Assembly (NCBI GenBank): GCA_030601665.1
Contig: JAUWBP010000055.1
Coordinates: 1 to 6,304 of the forward strand
Length of the DNA: 6,304 nucleotides
Direction of reading: 5' to 3'
Origin: Hadesarchaea archaeon
GTDB lineage: Archaea; Hadarchaeota; Hadarchaeia; Hadarchaeales; Hadarchaeaceae
A model generated the notes under the pieces. It did not search any database and was not told the origin of the DNA. It saw nothing but the letters and a program-made list of their open reading frames with translations. Each line of letters begins with the position of its first letter. The stretch's first letter is position 1. Below are positions 1 to 4,812 of this stretch, piece by piece. Made by a program: the position numbers and the translations under genes.

Positions 1-306
1 CTTTGCCTTCCTCATTTCCATACTGACGGCCGATAATGAACCACCCAAAACCTGCAGGGTGCCATCCCTTTCAAAACGCTGAAGATGCAAACCGATTGCC
101 GAGGCGTCCCGATAGAGATCCTTTTTGTCCCTTTCGAGGGAAAAGAGGACTCCGAGGTCTCCATAATCGGTGACCCCTTTCACCACGTACTGCATGGCGA
201 AGATCGACTTCCCCGTGCCTATCTTCCCAGAGACGAGCACGGAGCTGCCCGCGGGGAAGCCTCCTCCCACGAGCTCGTCCAAACCCGGGATCCCAGTCTT
301 TACCAT
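1..306 (-). CDS. KaiC-family (RecA-superfamily) ATPase, N-terminal part; 3' end beyond left edge
   Basis: The 102 visible residues begin MVKTGIPGLDELVGGGFP, the classic opening of a KaiC domain, followed by a Walker A motif GKIGTGKS at residues 27-34 (Lys33, Ser34). The strand after it reads VLFSLERDKKDLYRDA (residues 53-68), which aligns with the KaiC stretch carrying the paired catalytic glutamates; here the first Glu is kept (Glu58) but the second is Arg59. Walker B and the C-terminal half are outside the window. The family binds and hydrolyses ATP as cytoplasmic oligomers and in archaea is often linked to signalling; ArlH of the archaellum motor is a distant relative. ATG at 306 is the first ATG, GTG or TTG after an in-frame TAA about 55 bases upstream, and GGGATGG lies 7 bases before it. 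The gene is divergent from cheR. A link to chemotaxis is inference from position only. Less likely it is an ArlH-type protein; the specific substrate is unknown. Confidence 0.85.
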   Translation of the reverse strand, partial: MVKTGIPGLDELVGGGFPAGSSVLVSGKIGTGKSIFAMQYVVKGVTDYGDLGVLFSLERDKKDLYRDASAIGLHLQRFERDGTLQVLGGSLSAVSMEMRKAK

Positions 307-356
307 TATGTTACCATCCCTGAGGTTTTCTTCAACGTTTTTTGTTACCTTCCAAT

Positions 357-367
357 ATGTTTATAAC
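357..367 (-). promoter_or_regulatory. Candidate archaeal TATA box for the KaiC-like gene
   Basis: Read on the minus strand this is GGTTATAAACA, a good TATA-like core. Its centre (about 363) lies about 57 bases before the ATG at 306. With the usual 25-27 base spacing, transcription would start near 337 and leave a leader of about 30 bases that includes the GGGATGG site. There is no clear purine-rich BRE upstream, so the call is tentative. Confidence 0.4.
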
Positions 368-528
368 CATGGTTCTATCAAACGCGCATTTTTCGAGCCG
401 AGAAAATCCCCCCTACTTGTGCTCTCCATGCCGAACGAGGGAATTATCGGGGGAGTTTTTGGAAAACGGGTTATTATCGACGATATCGGATGTTCGGAGT
501 GGGGGAAACGTCAAAAAAGTTAAATTTT

Positions 529-541
529 AACCTTTAAGGTT
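529..541. repeat. Perfect 6-base inverted repeat, possible operator
   Basis: AACCTT-T-AAGGTT is a perfect inverted repeat with a one-base centre, inside the most AT-rich part of the divergent spacer. It has the size and symmetry of a site for a dimeric regulator, but lies about 130 bases upstream of the cheR TATA candidate and about 165 from the KaiC-gene one. Only one copy is seen, and repeats this short occur by chance in AT-rich DNA. Confidence 0.25.
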
Positions 542-665
542 CGTTAGCTTTAATTTTTGATAATTCTCCATTCATGAATACCAAATCTCACCCTTTAGCA
601 CTTTTAGGATAAAGAATTTCTTTTACTCTGGGTCTTTGTTTTTAACTCCTCGGGCCTGCCCAGCG

Positions 666-682
666 CGAAATCATTATAATTA
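666..682 (+). promoter_or_regulatory. Candidate BRE plus TATA box for cheR
   Basis: CGAAAT at 666-671 resembles the archaeal transcription factor B recognition element and is followed by the TATA core ATTATAATTA at 673-682. With the usual 25-27 base spacing from the box centre (about 677), transcription would start near 702-705, giving an almost leaderless message for the ATG at 710. This agrees with the lack of a Shine-Dalgarno site there and argues that cheR has its own promoter. Confidence 0.55.
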
Positions 683-709
683 TCGTTAGTATGATGGATA
701 TTGAGCAGC

Positions 710-1552
710 ATGACGCCCGAGGATTGGGATTTCGCGGTGCTCAAGAAGCAGATACTCAGGGATGCTGGGTTCGACTGCAACCCGTACAGCGATAAATTCC
801 TAAAACGCAGATTTGACATAAGGATGAGGGCGAATAATGTGGGGTCGTATAGGGAATACGCCGCACTCTTGAAAAGGAATCCCCTCGAACACACCGAACT
901 GATCGAGGCCCTCACGATCTCCGTCACCGAATTTTTCAGGGACCCAGACGTCTTCGAGGATTTTAAAAAGGTCGTCATACCGAAACTGATTGCTGACAAA
1001 GAGAGGAAGAAACAAAAGGTGATAAGGGTCTGGAGCGCCGGGTGTGCATCTGGTGAGGAGGCCTATTCGATAGCGATGTTGACGAATGAATTTCTGGGCC
1101 CCAAGCTCGATGATTTTACTCTCTCGATTCACGGCACCGACATCGATGATGGAGCACTGGCGAATGCGAAGCGCGGAGAATACACCCCTGAGGAGCTCGA
1201 AAAAATCCCAGAAGCATACATGAAGAAATATTTCAGCTTCGATGGAAAAAAGTACAAGATTGACGAAGGGCTTAAACGCTTTGCGAGATTTGAAAAACAC
1301 GACTTGATTTCCGGAAAACCGTACCGGTACTTTGATGTGATTTTTTGCAGAAACGTGTTGATCTACTTCTCAAGGGAGGCGCACGAAAAGGTCCATATGC
1401 TTCTCTACGATGCGTTAAACGACGATGGTTTTTTAATCGTGGGGAAGACGGAACTGCTTCATGGCAAGGCTAGGGAAATGTTCGTACCCGTAGGAGAAAA
1501 GGGAATTTATCAAAGACCATCACGGTTCCCCCGCCCATCGCGGGAATTTTGA
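710..1552 (+). CDS. cheR: Chemotaxis protein methyltransferase CheR
   Basis: CheR transfers methyl groups from S-adenosylmethionine to glutamates on the receptor signalling helices and drives adaptation in opposition to CheB. The 280-residue protein has the usual two parts: an N-terminal helical domain (about residues 1-75) ending in the conserved TEFFRD (73-78), and a Rossmann-fold methyltransferase domain. Visible motifs are WSAGCASGEEAYS (108-120, motif I, cofactor binding), HGTDID (141-146, Asp144 expected to bind the cofactor), FCRNVLIYF (212-220) and GFLIVGKTE (240-248). Length is normal for the family. I chose ATG 710: a TTG at 701 is in frame and a TGA lies at 692-694, but 710 fits the family's N-terminus and the predicted transcription start near 702-705. 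The gene runs against the cheW-B-A operon, and its stop is one base from the cheA stop. It has no tetratricopeptide or other added domain. Confidence 0.95.
   Translation: MTPEDWDFAVLKKQILRDAGFDCNPYSDKFLKRRFDIRMRANNVGSYREYAALLKRNPLEHTELIEALTISVTEFFRDPDVFEDFKKVVIPKLIADKERKKQKVIRVWSAGCASGEEAYSIAMLTNEFLGPKLDDFTLSIHGTDIDDGALANAKRGEYTPEELEKIPEAYMKKYFSFDGKKYKIDEGLKRFARFEKHDLISGKPYRYFDVIFCRNVLIYFSREAHEKVHMLLYDALNDDGFLIVGKTELLHGKAREMFVPVGEKGIYQRPSRFPRPSREF
1526..1550 (+). terminator. Possible terminator hairpin overlapping the cheR stop
   Basis: CCCGC (1530-1534) pairs perfectly with GCGGG (1540-1544) across a five-base loop and is followed by AATTTT. A second register is possible, TTCCC (1526-1530) with GGGAA (1542-1546). 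The structure sits just before the TGA at 1550-1552, where cheR and cheA transcripts converge. Archaeal termination depends mainly on the U tract, which is short here, and the hairpin is inside coding sequence, so the function is uncertain. It has no T tract in the minus direction. Confidence 0.3.
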
Positions 1553-1553
1553 T

Positions 1554-3134
1554 TTACCCTACCAAACCGGCGATATCCAAGATGAGCGCAACCCGCCCGT
1601 CGGGAAGAATCGTCGCCCCAGCAAATTCCTTCCTGCCCTTGAGGATGCCCGCGAGCGGCTTGATCACGGTCTCCTGCTGACCCGCGATGGAGTCAACCAT
1701 CAATCCGACCACTTCCTCACGCCGCTCCACGATCACCACGGGGCCTATTTTTTGTTCACCTGGGACGCTCAACGCATCCCTCAACCTCAACGCTGGCACG
1801 ACCTTGCCGCGGTACTTGATGACCTCTCGCTGCTGGACGCTCTTCAAATCGTCCTCCCCGACGGCCACGACCTCTCGTACGCTTCCCAGCGGTACGGCAT
1901 AGGTTTCGCCCTCCACTACGACCATCAACGATTGGATGATTGCAGTGGTCAGGGGCAGCTTCAGGGTGACTTTGGTTCCAACGTCCTTCTCGGACTGGAT
2001 TTTGACGGTGCCGCCGAGGGTTTTGATTTTAGTTTTAACGGCATCGAAACCAACGCCCCGGCCGGAAACCTCGGTGACCCTCTTCATGGTAGAAAGGCCT
2101 GGGGCGCCGAGGAGATCGAACACCCCTCCGGCGGTCAATTTGGATGCATCATCCTCGGTTATAATCCCTTTTTCCACCGCGACTTTTTTTATCGCATCTG
2201 CATCTATCCCTCTGCCATCGTCGCTGACCTCGATGATGACATAGTCCCCTTCCCTTCGGGCGATCAATTTGATTGTACTCATACGCTTTTTTCTGGCATG
2301 AGCCCTTTGCTCAGGGGTTTCAATTCCGTGATCGATCGCATTCCTCAGCAGGTGGACCATCGCATCGTTTATCTCATCCATCACCAGCCTATCGAGCTCA
2401 ATCTCCCTTCCCTCCACGATGAGGTCGATGTCCTTTCCCTCTTTTTTGCTCATGTCGCGTACAAGCCGGGGGAACTTTCCGAAGAGGTAATCGACTGGGG
2501 ACATTCGCATGGCTAAAACCGTGTACTGCAGATCCGAGGTTAGCCTATCGATGTTAGTCATCACCTCGCTCAATTCCCCGATGTCATATTTCGATGCAAC
2601 TTGGGCTGCACGCATTCGGGCTATCAGGAGTTCCCCGACCAAGTCCTGCAGCACCCCTATCTTCCCCACATCGACCCTTATGGTCGGTGCGATCTCAACG
2701 GGCTTTTTTTTCTCCACCTTCACGACGGCTGGCTTGGGTACTTCTTCTACCGCCGCGGGCAAAACGTATCCCAATTTTTCATAAATCGGAGCCAAGTCGC
2801 GCTTGACAATTTTATCGGAGGCGACATCCTCGACCAATGCGCTGGACATGTCCACGCACTCAAACAGCACATCGATTGTCTCTCGATCAACTCGCTTCTC
2901 CTTCCTCAGCCTGTCCATCAAGCTCTCCATGGTGTGCGACAGCTTGGATATGTCATCATAGCCCATCGTCGCGGCAAGGCCCTTCAACGAGTGGGCCGCC
3001 CTGAACATCTCATTCAAGGCCCCAGCGTTTTCTGGGTTTCGCTCCAGTTCCAGCAGCGATTTGTTCAGGGTCTGAAGGTGCTCCCTCGATTCGCTTATGA
3101 ACATGGGCTTGTACTGTGAAACATCCATCGCCAT
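1554..3134 (-). CDS. cheA: Chemotaxis histidine kinase CheA, P2-less form
   Basis: CheA is the cytoplasmic kinase that receptors control through CheW. Domains in order: P1/HPt (about 1-105) with the phospho-accepting histidine in AAHSLKGLAATMGY (His48); a Lys/Pro/Val-rich linker (about 125-150); P3 dimerisation helices (about 152-215); P4 ATPase (about 216-395) with the N box HLLRNAIDHG (261-270, Asn265 and His269), G1 DDGRGID (305-311), F-box region FDLLGAPGLST (339-349), G2 GRGVGFDAV (358-366) and a GTKV block (386-389); P5 CheW-like domain (about 396-526). At 526 residues it is shorter than the roughly 650-residue CheA proteins of Escherichia coli, Thermotoga and Bacillus, because the P2 docking domain is absent. 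Catalytic residues look intact. The ATG at 3134 is 8 bases after the cheB stop with AGGG just upstream; an ATG two codons in (3128) is an alternative start. It is last in the operon and converges with cheR. Confidence 0.96.
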   Translation of the reverse strand: MAMDVSQYKPMFISESREHLQTLNKSLLELERNPENAGALNEMFRAAHSLKGLAATMGYDDISKLSHTMESLMDRLRKEKRVDRETIDVLFECVDMSSALVEDVASDKIVKRDLAPIYEKLGYVLPAAVEEVPKPAVVKVEKKKPVEIAPTIRVDVGKIGVLQDLVGELLIARMRAAQVASKYDIGELSEVMTNIDRLTSDLQYTVLAMRMSPVDYLFGKFPRLVRDMSKKEGKDIDLIVEGREIELDRLVMDEINDAMVHLLRNAIDHGIETPEQRAHARKKRMSTIKLIARREGDYVIIEVSDDGRGIDADAIKKVAVEKGIITEDDASKLTAGGVFDLLGAPGLSTMKRVTEVSGRGVGFDAVKTKIKTLGGTVKIQSEKDVGTKVTLKLPLTTAIIQSLMVVVEGETYAVPLGSVREVVAVGEDDLKSVQQREVIKYRGKVVPALRLRDALSVPGEQKIGPVVIVERREEVVGLMVDSIAGQQETVIKPLAGILKGRKEFAGATILPDGRVALILDIAGLVG

Positions 3135-3142
3135 CTCGATCC

Positions 3143-4183
3143 CTACAGCATTTCCATGATTCCAATGGCAATCCCGCTTAAAGGCACCACGCTATCGACG
3201 CATCCCAGCTCCACGGCGACTTTCTGCATGCCGAAGATCACCGATGTTGCCTCATCCTGGACCATGGTTCTCCCTCCCCGGTCCTTTATCGCCTTCATCC
3301 CAGCGGCACCATCTTTGCCCATGCCGCTCAATAGCACGCCCATGACTCGATCACCATAAATTGCAGCGACCGATTTCATCAGCACATCTATGGATGGCAT
3401 CATGTCATTCACCAAGGGCCCCTGGTTTAAGCGCACGACCGTTTTTTCGTCCTCTCTTTTGACGACCATGTGCTGGCCAGCGGGGGCTAGGAGGGCAAGA
3501 CCCGGTTTAACTGGGTCGCCGTCCTCCGCTTCCTTGAGCTCTATCGAACCCTGCCAACTCAGTCTTTCTGCAAAAGGCTTTGTGAAACCCTCGGGCATGT
3601 GTTGGACGATCAGGACGGCAAGCGGAAAGTTTCGGTGCAGTTTAGGCAAGATTTCAGACAATGCGTGCGGGCCGCCCGTAGAGCCGCCGATGACGAGCAC
3701 CTCCTTCTTCGTAGGGGGAGGGACGAACATTTTTTCTATGAGCACTTTTTTCACGGCGGGGAACTCCATTTTTTTGATGTCTACCTCTGCTGCGGCCTTG
3801 ATTTTGGATATCAGCTCATCCCTCACTTCGTCGATGTCAAGGGAGATGGGTTTGGATGGCTTTGAAACAAAATCCACCGCTCCGTACTCGAACGATTTCA
3901 CCGCGAGGTCGGCCTCTATCTTGTTCATGGCGGTCAGCATCACGACCGGCATCGGATTTTTGGACATGATGTTGCACAGGGCGGTCAATCCGTCCATCTT
4001 TGGCAGTTCCACATCCATTATGACGACGTTGGGCCTGAGCTTAGCGGCCTTGTTAACAGCCTCCACGCCGTCTTTTGCAGTGTCTATGATTTCGATGTCG
4101 GGGTCGGAACTCAGCATGTCGGAAATGAGTTTTCGCATGAAGAAAGAATCATCGACGACCAAGACTTTTATTTGTTTTTTCAT
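3143..4183 (-). CDS. cheB: Chemotaxis response regulator / protein-glutamate methylesterase CheB
   Basis: CheB removes receptor methyl groups and, in many species, deamidates receptor glutamines; phosphorylation by CheA activates it. The 346-residue protein has an N-terminal receiver domain (about 1-120) with the acidic pair Asp11-Asp12, phospho-acceptor Asp57 in IMDVELPKMDG, Thr84 and Lys108 (VSKPSKP). A short linker leads to the methylesterase domain (about 160-346), whose catalytic triad is visible: Ser168 in GGSTGG, His195 in VQHMPEGF and Asp291 in GMGKDGAAG. All key residues are present and the length is standard. The ATG at 4183 is supported by the receiver fold starting at once (KVLVVDDS); its Shine-Dalgarno site is weak (GGGT about 7 bases upstream). 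It lies 72 bases after cheW and 8 bases before cheA, so cheB and cheA are very probably co-transcribed. This pair is commonly adjacent in archaeal che clusters. Confidence 0.97.
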   Translation of the reverse strand: MKKQIKVLVVDDSFFMRKLISDMLSSDPDIEIIDTAKDGVEAVNKAAKLRPNVVIMDVELPKMDGLTALCNIMSKNPMPVVMLTAMNKIEADLAVKSFEYGAVDFVSKPSKPISLDIDEVRDELISKIKAAAEVDIKKMEFPAVKKVLIEKMFVPPPTKKEVLVIGGSTGGPHALSEILPKLHRNFPLAVLIVQHMPEGFTKPFAERLSWQGSIELKEAEDGDPVKPGLALLAPAGQHMVVKREDEKTVVRLNQGPLVNDMMPSIDVLMKSVAAIYGDRVMGVLLSGMGKDGAAGMKAIKDRGGRTMVQDEATSVIFGMQKVAVELGCVDSVVPLSGIAIGIMEML

Positions 4184-4255
4184 GCTTTACCCGAGCACTA
4201 TTTTTATCGGGGCTCAAAAGTCTTGGGGCACACCCGCAGGAATGAATGTAACCAA
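4184..4255 (-). other. cheW-cheB spacer, 72 bases
   Basis: This is the only gap above 25 bases in the MCP-cheW-cheB-cheA run. Read on the minus strand it contains a TATA-like GATAAAAATAG (about 4198-4208), but its centre is only about 20 bases before the cheB ATG, too close for a normal archaeal promoter. No stable hairpin was found, only 3-4 base-pair stems. I see no small gene here. Confidence 0.4.
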
Positions 4256-4789
4256 CTATTGCTGAGGTTTCTTTTCTTCAGCCGGCTTTGCTGCCCTCTC
4301 CATCTTCCTTATCTCAGCGAATTCTTCCCTGGAAAGCACCTTGTTCAAATCGAGTAGGATGACGAGCCTATCTTTGCCAATCTTTCCGACCCCCTTCAGA
4401 TATTCTTTGGACACTTCCGTTGTCACAAGCCCTGGTGTTGGGTCGATGTTTTTGTCGGGTATCCCCAGCACGTCGGTCACTTCGTCGACGATTATGCCGA
4501 TGGGGTACCCCCCAAGGTCCGCGATGACGATTCGCGTATCAGGGCCGGGCTCCTTGGGTTCAAATCCAAATCTTTTTCGAAGGTTGACGATGGGGGTGAT
4601 CCTCCCCCTCAGGTTGATTACGCCGTCGACAAAAGATGGGGCTATCGGGACCCTAGTAATATCCAGTAGCCTGGAGATTTCCCTTGTTTGCAGCACATCT
4701 GCGCCAAATTCCTCGGCGCCGAGCTTGAACACCACGAATTTTTTTGCCGCTTCTATTGCTTCAGCTGCGGCTCTCTCTTCTGGTCTCAC
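4256..4789 (-). CDS. cheW: Chemotaxis coupling protein CheW
   Basis: CheW is the cytoplasmic adaptor that joins the receptor tip to the CheA P5 domain in the signalling array. The protein is one CheW domain: a first strand KKFVVFKLGAEEFG (about 16-29), RVPIAPSFVDGVINLRGRI in the core (about 46-64, with the conserved Arg61 of the NLRG motif), ITPIVNLRKRFG, and the later repeat elements VIADLGGYPIGIIVDEV and GKDRLVILLDLNKVLS. A charged tail of about 20 residues rich in Glu, Lys, Pro and Gln follows. At 177 residues it is slightly longer than typical CheW because of the N-terminal helix and this tail. The start is uncertain: GTG 4795 (two residues longer) and GTG 4789 are both in frame, and no ATG is available upstream. 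I chose 4789 because GGGGTG lies five bases before it but overlaps the 4795 codon. It starts 23 bases after the receptor stop, so the two are probably co-transcribed. Confidence 0.94.
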   Translation of the reverse strand: MRPEERAAAEAIEAAKKFVVFKLGAEEFGADVLQTREISRLLDITRVPIAPSFVDGVINLRGRITPIVNLRKRFGFEPKEPGPDTRIVIADLGGYPIGIIVDEVTDVLGIPDKNIDPTPGLVTTEVSKEYLKGVGKIGKDRLVILLDLNKVLSREEFAEIRKMERAAKPAEEKKPQQ

Positions 4790-4794
4790 TTCCA

Positions 4795-4800
4795 CACCCC
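4795..4800 (-). promoter_or_regulatory. Ribosome binding site deciding the cheW start
   Basis: GGGGTG on the minus strand can pair with the CACC part of the archaeal 16S rRNA 3' end. It lies five bases before GTG 4789 but overlaps GTG 4795, which favours the shorter CheW form. Confidence 0.4.
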
Positions 4801-4812
4801 GACATTTTCTTT

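Larger units (their letters stand above)
307..709. other. Divergent intergenic region, about 400 bases, no gene seen
   Basis: This stretch separates the KaiC-like gene (minus) from cheR (plus). It is more AT-rich than the coding parts, especially from 505 to 640, with runs of A and T around 514-530 and 550-560. Both strands contain only short open frames with no recognisable protein features, no convincing ribosome site and no codon-position bias. It should hold both divergent promoters; candidate TATA elements lie near 363 (minus) and 677 (plus). The roughly 300 bases between them are long for two simple archaeal promoters and could hold regulator sites or a small RNA, but nothing there can be named. 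Confidence 0.6.

Noticed and set aside
170..523. 117-codon plus-strand frame overlapping the KaiC-like gene and the spacer
   Set aside because: Its first part is antisense to the Walker A region of the KaiC-like gene and the rest shows no protein-like pattern or start signal.
691..712. Upstream ATG codons at 691 and 694, and TTG at 701, as cheR starts
   Set aside because: The two ATG codons are in another frame from the CheR protein. TTG 701 is in frame but lies at or before the predicted transcription start and adds only three residues; ATG 710 fits better.
604..999. 131-codon minus-strand frame over the cheR start and promoter
   Set aside because: It is antisense to conserved CheR N-terminal sequence and would cover the cheR promoter; no start signal or domain is visible.
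1752..2516. 254-codon open frame on the plus strand opposite cheA
   Set aside because: It lies wholly within the P3-P5 coding region of cheA on the other strand, has no motif or ribosome site, and reflects codon bias of the real gene.
4198..4208. TATA-like GATAAAAATAG before cheB as an internal promoter
   Set aside because: Its centre is about 20 bases from the cheB ATG, so transcription would start inside the gene, and the CheB receiver domain needs the annotated N-terminus.
3390..4265. 291-codon open frame on the plus strand opposite cheB
   Set aside because: It is a shadow of cheB. The minus-strand frame has every catalytic and receiver residue of CheB, whereas the plus frame gives a Ser/Thr-rich protein with no recognisable features.
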